From: Metallyticus violacea
Taxonomy: Eukaryota > Arthropoda > Insecta > Mantodea > Metallyticidae
NCBI GenBank assembly: GCA_030762175.1
Contig: CM060842.1
Span: forward strand, 49,124,501 to 49,188,500
Length of the DNA stretch: 64,000 nt
Reading direction: 5' to 3'
This document shows, piece by piece, positions 48,891 through 60,974 of the stretch. The first letter of the stretch is position 1; the number at the start of each line of letters is the position of its first letter. The translations under genes and the position numbers were made by a program. Under the pieces are notes generated by a model. It searched no databases. It was given only the letters and a program-made list of their open reading frames with translations, and was not told the DNA's origin.

Positions 48891-48894
48891 CATA

Positions 48895-49165
48895 CGTACA
48901 TCGAGAAGGCACGGATTCATGAGCGGGAGATTGGGGTTAGAATTCCGCCAGGCCTGTCCTCCCAACTGAGGTTTTTTCCAGGTTTTCCTCAATTCTCATA
49001 AGTGGCAAATGCCGGCTAGGTACTCTAAACTTAGGCCTGGAACGCTTCCTTCCTTAAAAAAAATCCTTTTCTTATTTATCATTTCATCTCATGTATCATC
49101 AGTGTTCATCGTCTGTAGTGCCGCAGTAGTTAAAAGGGCGATAAACACTGTTAAAATCTCTAAAT
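48895..49165 (+). repeat. SINE family C, copy 1
   Basis: A tRNA-like head (AAGGCACGGATTCATGAGCG, then GGGGTTAGAATTCCG as a degenerate box B) precedes a body shared with 53205-53470. Shared blocks are CAGGTTTTC, GGCAAATGCCG, GCTTCCTTCC, a poly(A) run and ATTTCATCTCATG/ATTTCATGCATC. Confidence 0.8.
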
Positions 49166-49169
49166 AATT

Positions 49170-50930
49170 ATTTTGTAAGTGAAGTTCTTTGAGTTCATTT
49201 TCAGTGATTATACGTTTTGAATTATTCATATTTGTATAAATTCATTTTTATATTGTTTTGCTCGTTTTCTTTGCATATGTTCATTGTTTTTCTCATGATT
49301 TGCATAATGTAAGAAAATTTTACCTAAGAGTTTCAGGAATATCAGATACTTTATAAATATTAATATTTATAAATAATCGTTTAACTCTGTAGCACTTCTC
49401 TGTAAGCTATCGTTGTCTATAACATGAATTATTTATATTAATATTTCTTTTAACAGTTTTTTCCTCTCTTCTTCCGAACATGCGTTCACTCTTGGACCGC
49501 TCTGCTGGAGGGATTCTTTCTTTCCAGTGGCAGTACAGTTCTCTCGGTATGTCTGGGTAGGACTGGCATTTTAAACTTTTCTTTAAATAACCGGTGCGAT
49601 AAAAATATCCTTAAAGGGGGAGCTACCGGATGAAGTATAACCTCGAACCACAAAGCTTCCGGTTCCAGGGAAGAATAAAGCAGCTCAACGTGCAGTGGAA
49701 CGCCTGCAGGGAAATAGCAAGGGTTTAAATCCCTTGCACCAGGAAGCGGATATTGGTAAAAGTAGCTACCATATCAGGGAAGAGTTTGCGGTTAGTTGGA
49801 AAGAATCTGATATACCAGCATGGCAAACAAAAAATACATGGGACACTATGGACATATCACGTCTCCCTGGGAAACCCTCATATGTGAGAAACCCACATGA
49901 TGTAATAGAGTAGTTTGTCGGATACGCTACAGTGCCCATGGTGCCGGTATGTCCTCCTACTTTGTAAGAACGGACCGAGAAGGAATTATGTATTTCATCG
50001 CTAGATCATACCAATTAATTAAACTTTCATTATATTTCTTTTTGGAAAGTTACTCCGAATGGTTCCAAAAATAACTAATTGGTTTTTTACTCACCAGAAA
50101 TTGTTACCTCATCCCAGTTAACATGTTCTCTGAAAATAGAATTTGAGAATTAGCTTCGCAGTGACTGAATAGCTCAAACGAAATAGTTGCTCCCCTTTTA
50201 AATCCTAAATTAGGCATTTAGAGAAAGTTTAATTTTCTTTATGTTGGAAAGCAGGAATTGAAGATTTCGTACCGAACGCACACTACATTCAAATTGTCTC
50301 TTTATCGCTCGTGGACATTCAAGTTGAGCGCAATTGGACAGCCATCTGCCTCAACGAGCTTCATTTCAAACTGTAAGAAGGAACGAAAACAGTTTTGTCC
50401 TCTGATTCCAATAATATAGAAAAGAATAAGTAATTTTAATTGTGTAGGTATAGTTATAAAATATGTTAAGTTATTGAGTACCAAATCGTGTTATGAAATC
50501 GTGCTATCATTCGTGCGATATACTTCACAATACTGCGATTTAATCCTACAAATGTTTTAAATTCCAGGAAGCTTTCTATTTTACTTCTGGTAAATTTATT
50601 AAAACAGAAAACATTTGTTACAAAGGATTTTAATATGAATCATTAAAGATTATATAAAATTTTAAGGATTGTCGTCATACAATTTGTGAATGTTGATTGC
50701 TAATCTATATTAATCCTCTTCTAAAGGTTTATAAACAGCATTAAAGTGATATCGTCATACCACTGGCTATAACAGAAGCAATTCAAAAGAACATAAAATG
50801 TATTTGTCGAAAAATGCGGTAAAGTAAGACCTATAAATAGAACTGCTTTCATGAGGGACATAAGTTCCATCACAAAAAGGCAAAATATTAACTAGTTACC
50901 ACTATGCCATAGAGTTAATACGACTAATAT
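49170..50930. other. Non-coding, no recognisable gene
   Basis: A stretch at 49620-49960 is less AT-rich and contains a 72-codon plus frame (49695-49913) that I cannot match. It could be an unrecognised repeat or an isolated exon. Confidence 0.35.
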
Positions 50931-50936
50931 TTCTGT

Positions 50937-51052
50937 TTTTAACATTAAGGGTTACTGAGTAAATGTCTTTATTATATAATATTTTATGACAACGTTTTAA
51001 CATTAAGGATTGTCAAGTAAGTGTGTTTATTATATAATATTTTATGACAACG
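50937..51052. repeat. 58-bp tandem duplication
   Basis: Two units (50937-50994 and 50995-51052) share TTTTAACATTAAGG and TTTATTATATAATATTTTAT followed by GACAACG. They differ at several bases between these blocks. Confidence 0.92.
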
Positions 51053-51059
51053 TACTTTT

Positions 51060-53200
51060 AGCGCTAAATTACCAGTTATTTCAGAACATGAGTTTCTGTT
51101 GTTGCTTATTAAGGCTATAGAAAGTGTGTTTAGTAAAAAATAATTCGCTATGTATTCCGCTGTAAATTTCAGTGTGTGTGTTTCATATTTACAGTAAATG
51201 AAAAGTAAATCAAGTAAGCAAAATGAAACGTGTGTAAAAGCGTTTTTAGAATTCAACCCCCACAAGACTATCAACAACAGATAAGTTATGGATGCAAGAT
51301 TGTAAACGGAATTTGAAATACTATTAACAAAACTTCTTCGCTTTAAACTAAATATTTTGATGTATTCAATCCACAATAAAGATTTTCTGTTAAAATTATA
51401 AAGTAGTTTCTAATTAATAGGCGCGTAATTTAATTAAATTAACGCGTGTAGGTTCCTAATTCCTTTAAAGGACATTAAACATGCTATGTATACACTTTGG
51501 AGCGCTATTGCCGACTTCACCCCTATCATAATTTCAATCATTAGATTATTTAATATCATAATTGTTATAATTAACCCCATTATTTATATAACATTTATTG
51601 TGTGTATCAATTTCATTATTACCATTGAATTATCGCCAGTGAGAACAGGTGTATGATTATATATAATATACTAATAATATACTGATGTATATTTCTGTGC
51701 ATTTGTAGCTAGGCAGAACTTGTGTAATATAGCGCGTGCCTGACACCGTTATACTATTGTAAAAGCAAAAAGGGGTTAGAGCCAAGGTTTTTCTTTGTAC
51801 CAGTATGGAAGCCATGTTACTGTCCGTTCTATTAAAGGTACTTGCTATGGAAAATATTGTTTTGAGAAAGTTACGCGTGCGTGGTAGTAGTAACCATGTT
51901 GAGGGCTGAAGGAACGCAAATCGTCAGAGATTTAAAGTCCTCGATATAAAATGTCAAGAGTAGCCAGTCAGAAAACCGGATTCGAATTAAAGATCTAGAA
52001 GTTTCGATTGGCGGGATCTAAAGCGTTCTAACTGTTGATTTTATAAACAGTATAAAGAAGCGATTTTGTGGCTTCAGCGGCATTCTAAAGTGTAATTTCG
52101 AGGCGGTAGACCATACCACTCCAAGTTCGATCGTCGAAGCCTACAGGCAGTATTTTTCTAAGTTGAGATTTTGAGGCAAGAGTCTACGCCACTGTAAAGT
52201 CTTGTGTAAATCACGATAATTCTGATATAATTTGATAGCGACAAACTGCGTTATTCCAAGTGTATCTTTGTCTGTGGCTGACAATGTTAGAGAAGGTGTA
52301 ATGTCGGCAGAGTTAAGACGCGGGAACTAGCAAGTGACAGTAAATGTGCATATGTAAAATTTCATTCCGACGTCAGTTATAAATGCTAAAAATCGTTGTG
52401 AAAGTTAAAGTGATTAGCTGTTTGGTGTAGAGAAATCGCAACATTCATCCTGCATCCTATTGGTGAACGGTGTGGCAATAGGGACTTAGGATTTAATAAA
52501 CTGTGTATGCCACTTATTCCTCGACGTTTGCGCCAGCAATTCATCCTCTTCTCCCCATTAACATAGCAACTTGAGATTGCTATTATTCCTACCTTGGAAC
52601 GATACATGACTAGGCGGCTGATGCATCTTCAATCCAGGAATCTGGAGCAAACATCACAGTGGGAGCATCAATATTGCTGGTCTGCATTTAAATCGCCGGA
52701 GGTGTAAGACTTGAATCGATGACGTCATCTTTCACACACCTTTATTCCTAATTGATATAAAAACGACTTGCCACCAATTATAATAACTATCGTTATCGTA
52801 TCGTTACTCCAAATTGGGATCAACGTCGGGCTTAATTAATCAACGCTCCACATTACCCCCCCCCCATTCTCATAACCGTTCCAACTTATACAGTTTTATG
52901 GTCTTAAATTATTAAATTAAGTTTGCATTTTTATTGCTCTTACCGACTACTTTGTTTTGAAACATCCGAAACTTTTGCATTTAATTCTGTATTGCGTATA
53001 TGACGTAATCTCAGCTTCACGTATGTTTGTCCCCTTCTCTTACATCTTGCAGCTCTATACTGTCTGGTATTTCACTCCTACCAAAGGGACTGCTATTATT
53101 TGAAAACAACACAATAGTAGATGGCAGAATGTGATAAAATGCCTCTTCCCTCACCTCGGCCACCCTCGCTTTGATCTAGCACCCCTACTACATTTTAAGG
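51060..53200. other. Non-coding, no recognisable gene
   Basis: AT-rich, with short tRNA-box-like words near 52100-52140 that are too weak to call. A C-run lies at about 52855-52865. Confidence 0.4.
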
Positions 53201-53204
53201 CGGA

Positions 53205-53470
53205 TTACCACCACGGGTGACTGAGGTCGTAAGGCATGGACTAGTAAGCGGGATATCTGGGGTTCGATTCCTACCAGAACAGTCCCCCTCTAAGCTTTTT
53301 TTTTTTTTTTTTTTCCCCACAGGTTTTCGAAAGTCCTCATAAAAGGCAAATGCCGCGGAGTGCGCCAAACATAGCCATATGCCTGAAACACTTCCTTCCA
53401 TTAAAAAAAAAAAATCCCCAACTTACCATTTCATGCATCAATCCATGTCAACCGCCTATTTAGAAAAAGG
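53205..53470 (+). repeat. SINE family C, copy 2
   Basis: A better-kept tRNA-like head than copy 1, with CTGAGGTCGTAAGGCATGG as box A and GGGGTTCGATTCCTACC as box B. The body matches copy 1 and is interrupted by a T-run at about 53297-53315. Confidence 0.85.
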
Positions 53471-53687
53471 CGGTTTCAATTGTTATCACATATTTTGTTG
53501 CTGGTAACTTGAATTATTGTTATTGCTATTTGAATTTGGACAAAATTAAAAATAATAGAGAACATTACAGTTATTAATATTATAGTAATATGGTATTCCG
53601 AAATCGGTTACGACCTGTTCTTTCTTACAAGGCATGAACATTTTGAAACAATTTGTCATACCAAATAACAATTATTCCGAGTGAGTC

Positions 53688-54041
53688 TTATCCTGCGGAA
53701 TGGGAAGTTATAAAACCCCGACGTTTAACATTTCCCTGCGTTATATCGATTCCGACTGAATTGACTGCTATTGTGCCTCTTGGACTGAACGCGCGCTGGG
53801 CTTTAGTGGTGAAGTTCCGGGGTTCAAATACTGGCCTATGAAAGAGTACAGTTTTTGTTTTGTTTTCTAGCACAGAAGAGAGGATTAATGCTTATTTTGT
53901 GATATTAATGTAAAAATCCTAATTATGTACATTTCAATTTAATTACAAATAAAACTCTTGTTTATTGAACGTAATAAGTAAATGGGAATAACTATACACA
54001 ATGTGAAATGAGAAATATATGGCATTGAATGATATTTTAGT

Positions 54042-54096
<55 letters not shown>

Positions 54097-54283
54097 TATA
54101 TACATTCTTAACATACAAAATATAGACAAACGTAGGAGTAGTTCTGGAACAATATGTAAACAGTTGATAAAAAGATAAAGATAGGACAGTCTGTTGAATG
54201 CTGCGGGTAACTTGACAGCACCTGGAGTTCCCATCAGTTTGCCTAGTTACCAATCCGCGGGATAAGAAGACTCAACCGATATA
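53688..54283 (+). repeat. Repeat R1, copy 2
   Basis: Homologous to 39715-40330 from GAATGGGA.GTTATA through box B (GGGGTTCAAATACTGGCC), TTTTTGTTTTGTTTTC.AGCA, GGCATTGAATGATATTTTA, GGAACAATATGTA.ACAGT to ACCAATCCGCGGGATAAGAA. The (TA)n tract at 54044-54102 replaces the (GAAG)n tract of copy 1. Confidence 0.85.
54044..54102. repeat. (TA)n microsatellite
   Basis: About 28 TA units with one C interruption, inside repeat R1 copy 2. Confidence 0.96.
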
Positions 54284-54539
54284 TAAAATTATTAGCTATT
54301 TCACAGTGTGTAGGACATCAATTGGAAAGAAAAAATAAGCCGAGATTTGAAACACTTTCTTTCCAACTAATCTCCTGCACCCGGGTCGTGTGAAAGAACT
54401 ACAACGCCTTCATTTGGACGCGAGGCGACTTAACGTAGATTTGCCGGCCTGTTTCTAACCGGTTCTGTTTCCACGTGCGCTGACGCGAAGTCTTGGTGCT
54501 GTACAGAGTTGAACATTGTGAGACCACCTGTTTCTTGTT

Positions 54540-55210
54540 ATACATTGTTAGTGCGTTATAATGTCAAAAGAGTCTGCATGCTTTAGAGTTAGGACACACA
54601 ATCTTCATGTATGTTTCCTATGTGGCAACAAACTCATGCAAAGAAGTGAGACGGTGATTTATAGACAGATCCCCTGTTGTTCGTACGCCTCGCGGAGAAA
54701 CTGTTTGTAATCTTGTAAATAAATCTAGGAAAACATGATCTACTCTTGATATGGAACCGAAAGTTAAATGCTGTGTTGTAACAGAGGAATAACTCGATGA
54801 GTTTGGAAAAATGTTAGAAAGAAATCCACATACATCTCTGAGAAAGCTTGCAGGGGAATAAAGAAATTTTGCAAACCTCGATTTGAAATGCCACTGAACT
54901 TTTTTAAATTAAAATCTTATAAAATAACTGCAGTTCAGGAATATAGTAACTACGCGGTAATGTGAATAGAGTTAATTTCTACAATTGTGTGTTGGGTAAT
55001 ATTAATGATCGCTCTATTGAACCGCGTTTATTTTATTTTATTTAATTATTACGGACGAAGCATGTGTTTATTTACATGGATATATAGCGACACAAAATAA
55101 TCGATACTGGAGTGCAGAAAAATCCAATCTTTTATACAAAATGCCATTGAATGACCAAAAAAGTTGGTATTTGGTGTGCTGTAGAAATCTAAGCACTTGA
55201 ATTTAAGGGG
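54540..55210 (+). pseudogene. Tc1/mariner-type transposase relic related to the 8.9-kb element
   Basis: Plus-strand pieces: VVTEE.LDEFGKMLERNPHT then SLRKLAGE near 54775-54860 is the N-terminal DNA-binding region. FKLKSYKITAVQEYSNYAV lies near 54902-54960. ITDEACVYLHGYIATQNNRY then WSAEKS near 55046-55125 holds the first Asp, and YKMPLND and a W.LV.C remnant follow. The order and words (VTEEQLD, ENPH, NRYWSAEN) parallel the element at 8879-10257, but this copy keeps the first-Asp block that the other lacks. It is truncated before the second and third acidic residues. No inverted ends were found. Confidence 0.8.
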
Positions 55211-55443
55211 CTATGAATATCTGACTTCGTCAGCAAACAGCTGCTTCTCGGCACCAAGCAAATCCTCGTTAAACTGACTACGCAACCAAAGAAGAGCTCT
55301 ACAGTTATGCACATAACTTAACCGCTCTATAGTTAATGGTTAAACTAAAGCCTAGGTTTAAAGTACTGGTAGCATTTTCAGTCGTATCTTAAGGAATACA
55401 TCTCCAGCTTAGGGATATATAGAATCTGAGAGAGGTTCGTGAT

Positions 55444-55520
55444 TCTAAGCTTGTACAAGGTAGCGCAGTTGGTTAAGGTGTCAGCTCGGAAGGCCGAATC
55501 CCAGCCATGACACGAATTAT
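55444..55520 (+). repeat. tRNA-like head (possible SINE relic)
   Basis: GGTAGCGCAGTTGGTTAAGG followed by GGCCGAATCCCAGCC has the spacing of tRNA boxes A and B. The anticodon region and arms do not pair well, so it is probably a retroposon head rather than a gene. Confidence 0.5.
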
Positions 55521-55524
55521 TGTT

Positions 55525-56166
55525 TGATTCCTCCTTTACAACTATTGCATTAAGTGCTCAATAGTTTATGTACCCTTATTCTGTACAAATTCAAACAACA
55601 ATCCAGGTTGCCATGCAACGACAAAAAGTAATTACAATTGATATAAGATACAGTGCCGTTTGAGCTTTCAACATGGATGTGGCTGTCGTGAAACCAAAAA
55701 TGTAACCCGCCTCATTATCCTAAGTGATGTATTTTAAAACTTACAGCGGCCTGTGGTTCGTTGGCTATTAAGCAACGTTTAATTTTCTTGGGCAGCTTTG
55801 TGTGATAAACGCTGGGAATATAAGGTTTGCAGAAAATGGAAAGGTAAAGTTGAGGATTAAGAATAAACGACATTGTGTTGCTTGCAGTTCTGAAAAAACA
55901 TTTTTATTGCAGAAATTGTGAAAAATGTAGTTCATATTATCCCTTGTGCTACATACATATATGTGCATAAATTATTTTGAAAACTATTATATGTTAAGGA
56001 GAATTACTACAATGTATGGATGCATAATTGGCAGTTCCAATTAAAATAGGTCAAACATTTTGCATTGTGCAAGTATTGGGTAATATATGAAGCTTTGAGA
56101 ATTTTATTCATTTCCCACATTTCAGCACAAAATGTTTACTGCCCAGATTTATCATCTCTTCGAGGT

Positions 56167-56197
<31 letters not shown>

Positions 56198-59100
56198 CCA
56201 ATTGTAATTGGAACCGCAATAGCTTCTAAACTGTCATAGAAAATGCAAGTACATCTGAAATGAACAATCAGCTTCCTTGTTCTGAATGTTAGAAACATAG
56301 TAATAATTGGGGCACCGATTCTTAGGTGTTAAACTATTTTATTCTTTATAATTATAAACTATTTTATATTTATCCGTTTCTTTTATCATGGCAGTCAAAT
56401 AGTTGAATCTTAAGAAACATAAAAATGACTAACACTGTAGTTTAAAAAGTTTAAACTTAAAATAATTTTAAATTATTAAAATGAAAGTTTGTAATATTTA
56501 CAACAAGTTTACTTTTAAAACATTAGCCAACAATGTTCATCTTGATGAACTTCAAAGACAAATCATAGCATTTAATTTTGTATCACCATTATTGTTAAGT
56601 TATAATTAAATCATTGTCTAAATTATCTTATTTTTAGATGCAAACTGAATTAAATTCGTAATAACATTGTTGTCAGTCACTTTAATGTTATTTTTCTCAA
56701 AAGACTTTCGAACGGACGTCTGCCGTTTATGTATTGTCTGTCATGTTCTATTAAAGAAAATTGTCGGATGTAACTCTTATTTAGAAATAAACTGAATATA
56801 TAATTAAAAAGCCCTCACTTCCAGTTTATTGACAGCTACAGCAAGATACCAAAAGGAAAGGTTTCTAAAAGTTGGTGGATTAGACAGTGGTTCGGCAACG
56901 AAATCAATTTTACCACAGATACAAAATTGTATTATAAAGGCTTGAACATTTAAATTAAGTTTATTGCTTTACAGCGTAAAAAAATTCTGGACCCTGACAT
57001 CATACAAACTTGGAAATTTTAGGTGTGTAGGAACAATGGAAAATACAAATAAAAATTAATTTACATTAGGTATATATTTGTTTCAATATCTTTATTCTAT
57101 TTTAGCTAAGGGAAACTTAAAAAAAAACTACTCTAAACGTGTTAAAAACCAATTCAGGGCTTATAAAACCTAAAAATTCGGGCACTAGTAATGGCAGATG
57201 ATATATTTCAGAGCCACGTGTTCTGCATTGAATAATGCGCAAGCGCTAAATTCATTAGTTTCCCGTGGCATAAAGGAGTGCAAAACAAAAGACAGGCTCA
57301 ATTTTTGCTGTGAAAGAAATTAGCCAATAAGAGCGCAAAATAGCAAACTCAACTTGCTTTCAGGCTAGTTATTCGCGCATGCTCATAACTCGGACTAGAA
57401 CAAACTGACATTGGCTATCGTAAACTCATTTTAGAGCTATTTAACGTTATGTTAACAAAATACAATCACAATGCTGAACAATTCATTATTTACAAAAACT
57501 CACCGCACAGGAAAATAGCAACGAATATTTCAGATTGGACAAACTAATTTAATTAAATCGTTTGGGCTCTGTCTTGAGTTGAAGGTACATTCCTTGGTGA
57601 AAGTTCCTTGCGTTGTTAAAACAAAAGTTGTTCATACGACCGTGCTAGCACAGTTTAAACTACAATACTACTTTTAGGATTAAAAACAAATATATTATAA
57701 TAAAAATAAAACCTTTGTCGTAGTATTTTTCTCTCTTTCTTTGGCAAAACATAAGTTTCTTATCTATCACCAACCATTCATACTATTAATCCAGAAATGA
57801 ACCTGTTTGCAAAATAAGCTATAAACTGGCATTGTGAGGTGAAAACTGTAATGTTCTTTAAGGCAATATGTGTTTCATCTGTGCGTAGTGATGCTAAAAG
57901 CGGTAATTATACCTTTTAAAAGGTACACATTCTTTATTTATTAGAACAGAACACACTCATTAGGAACAAATTTCTAGTACTATATCTGTTTACACACTTG
58001 AACACTACGAGCATCAAACCAGACAGATATTTTATATCTGTTATTACAGGCTATCTGCTGCTTGTGTTTTACAATTATTATTATTATAATACTGTACATA
58101 AATAAATATTCATATATTATAACCAGAAAAATCTTCTATTTAAACAACCTTTGGATTTCAGCTGTCATAATTTGGTACTAACCAAAGTATTTATTACTAC
58201 TACAGTAATAATTATTATTGCACAGCCATTGGAGACTAAATAAATGACAACTAAGCAGCACTGGGAAATTCTTTCTGCTGGCTTGCAAATAATCAGGAAC
58301 AATTTTGGAACTAATTAACTGCAATATAGGGTATCATCATTTATTTGTTAAACCAATGAATCTCAATGGACTGTGGATTCTAATTATTCGGAGAATGGTA
58401 TATTATTTACAATGTCATACTTTGTTGCATGAATAAATGCCTGAGAAAAGTGATAGGATATTAATAAAATAAAATCAACATTAATCTGGATTTTCTAACG
58501 AATTACGAATTATTTTGAAGGCAATGCCTTTTATTATTATAATTGAGCGTCATTGTATCGATGGAGATTATTTAATTTGTCTATTGTTATTTTTGTTAGC
58601 GAAGGTGGATTTGCCGCAAGCAATTTTAGTCAAGGATGAAAAGGTGAATTGGTACAATTATCGATAAAATCTTATGATACTTGTTAGAAGAAATACCGCA
58701 CATTCATTAATTAACAGTAAATATATTTAAACTATTTCAGAAATTTTAGTATTGACATATACAGAGTGATTTATATAGAACAAACACATTTCTTTCTTTA
58801 AATCTAAAAGATCGACGATAGTCACAAATTTATTATACCTTAAATGTACTGTATCTTTGGGAGATTATTAACCTCTATGGAACATGTCTTCCCTCCTGCA
58901 CAAGGCATAACACAGCAGGCCGTTCATTGTTCAAAACCCTTGCATATTGTCCATCATATGGTTCACAGATGAAGCTTTCTCTTGAAACAGAAGTATGTTC
59001 CCTAAGAAACTGGGATGGCACTTCCAAATGTTTTCCGGATCGTGGTAATGACTTTTTCATGCTCAAGGGCTGAATCGTCGAAGCATTTGAACAAAGGCAT

Positions 59101-60595
59101 AAATGTTGAGGATGGTTCAGAAACTAATCAAAGGTTGCTGCATTTGTTGCTAAGAAAGCCAGCAAGTCGGCATGTTTTTTGTTTAATGAAAATGTCAATC
59201 TCTCGACTGTTACAGTGCAGCAGATGGCAGCTGAAAGAATTTCCAGGTTGCATTTTATCTAAAGCTTAAGATTATATCTATAATGTTTGACATTATGATA
59301 GAGACTTTTTCACGGTTGTAAACTAAGCAATACCAAAGTTTTTTCGAGGGAAAAAATTGTAGCTGTGAATTAATATAGTTGTATTTCCCAAATAGTAGAT
59401 GTCTAGCTTTTTATTTTGATTTGAAAGTAAATTGCAAAAGTCAAAATGTTGAAATTTCAGTAGATATTTAATTATAAATATTATTATAACTGTTATTTAA
59501 ATATCTAGTGTGTGTATGTGCAATTTAACACAGTTAACATTTTTCTTGATGAGAGAAATCGCATATTCATCGTGTCCGAAAGGTTCGATTGTTTATCGTA
59601 GGTGGAATTTGTGATTGATAAAATGACTTCTGGGCATTTTTTTTTATCCCGGTACTCAAGATTCCTGTGCTATTTCATTGCTCTTACTGCCCCATCATCT
59701 ACTCTACATCATCTCTCACATTACAGTGCGCGGTTCGAAACTGAACCGCACCGTTGCCCAGTACCATCCGGGCTTAGCAAATGAGCCGCACAGTGAACTT
59801 TTTCCCCTTCCTTTTGTGCTCAGTTCGCATTCCATTGCTTTAAAACCAAACGAAAGCGTTTGTCGAATAAACAGTGAAAATATTTAAGTAACCGTTTCTT
59901 TGCGTGTTGCTAAGGAGTCTACTAAGCTAACATCTCGATTCATATGATCAAAGGTAATTTGCAACATATTTCTGATTTAATAAAAACCACGAAAGAGTCT
60001 CTATCTCACCTACATTTATATTTACATGTTTTTATTTAAATTCCGTGACACATTCTATCTGATAACTTCACACTGATATACTCCAGATTCAGCAAGACGA
60101 TGCCGCACTTTACATGCTATATATTACACACACTACTACTTTTTGTAATAATTTTTAAAGCTTGGGTGAAATTGTTAATCAACTATAATTTCTGTAACAT
60201 GATTCTCTTTTGGGCTCCAATACAATTCTACACACTGTATTTATTTTTTAACAATTGACTTTTTAAAAAGTCTTTATAAAAAGTATGGCGTATTTCATTA
60301 AAATTTGCAAATATTTACCGAATAATACATGGAATATAATTATTGATGATAGTTGTATACATCACATATAAACACACATTTATAGAAAATATATTTTAAT
60401 CACAAAGCTACAGTATTCAGTCTTACAAAATATCTAAATTACACACAATTGCCCTAAAAAGCATTACTATTTTACAACATAAATTTTTATATAAAAATGG
60501 TAAATTGCACTACCCTTAATTGATAGAAAATTAAATATTTGTTCTAAAATTTCTTTCCGTATCCATGACTTGATTCTAAAATAGTGATGCGCTTT
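55525..60595. other. AT-rich flank or intron, no recognisable coding sequence
   Basis: About 5 kb with a poly(A) run at 56167-56192. It lies downstream of the CDK-inhibitor exon in that gene's orientation, so it may hold its introns or 3' UTR. Frames at 58875-59269 on both strands look slightly protein-like but match nothing I know. Confidence 0.4.
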
Positions 60596-60602
60596 TACCA
60601 TG

Positions 60603-60941
60603 TTATCGGAGCGGTTCTTCCTCGTCCTCTTCCTTCTCCTCCTTCTCCTCCTCCTCCTCCTCCTCCTCTATTTTGTCTTTCTGGTCTCCAACAACTTCTT
60701 GCGGCTGTTCTTCCGCTGCTGGAAGAGGTTGCTGAGGAACTCCCTCCGGAGGTGAAACTCTTATCCATTGCCACTGCCCTTCCAGAGGCACTTCGTTCCT
60801 AAAATCGAAGTTCCATCTCTCCATGGCTTCGCGGTTTATCCTGGCCAGCTCCTGTTGCACGAAATTATCTACGTTGACGCCATCGACGGCATTTTCATCG
60901 TCAAACACCAGACGCCGCACCACACTTCTCCGATCGGACAT
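60603..60941 (-). CDS. dap: CDK inhibitor exon, p27/Kip (dacapo-like) CDI domain
   Basis: It is predicted to bind cyclin-CDK complexes in the nucleus and block cell-cycle entry. The frame starts MSDRRSVVRRLVFDDE, and its RRL is the RxL cyclin-docking motif seen as RRNLFG/CRNLFG in relatives. An acidic linker follows, then a helix (FVQQELARINREAMERWNFD) and FRNEVPLEGQWQWIRV. That gives the WNFDF and PLEGxWxW residues that pack on the CDK in the p27 family. The domain fills residues 8-65. A Pro/Gln stretch and a Glu-rich (GAG-repeat) tail end at a TAA giving 112 residues. Relatives are usually longer. The ATG follows a strong acceptor (TTTGTTTCTTTCAG, exon starting at 60954), so this is a spliced host exon, not a retrocopy. 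An upstream exon is probably non-coding or starts elsewhere. CATG|GTAAAAG 5 bp after the stop is a possible donor. The true 3' end is therefore unsettled. Confidence 0.85.
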   Translation of the reverse strand: MSDRRSVVRRLVFDDENAVDGVNVDNFVQQELARINREAMERWNFDFRNEVPLEGQWQWIRVSPPEGVPQQPLPAAEEQPQEVVGDQKDKIEEEEEEEEKEEKEEDEEEPLR

Positions 60942-60970
60942 TTTACTAACCCCTCTGAAAGAAACAAAAT
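60942..60970 (-). other. Splice acceptor and short 5' leader of the CDI exon
   Basis: The minus strand reads TTTGTTTCTTTCAG then AGGGGTTAGTAAA before ATG. The polypyrimidine tract and CAG are at 60955-60968, and the first exon base is 60954. Confidence 0.8.
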
Positions 60971-60974
60971 TAGC

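Noticed and set aside
50984..51376. 130-codon minus-strand frame
   Set aside because: AT-driven composition, and part of it is made by a tandem duplication.
55444..55510. Functional tRNA gene
   Set aside because: Boxes A and B are plausible, but the cloverleaf does not close.
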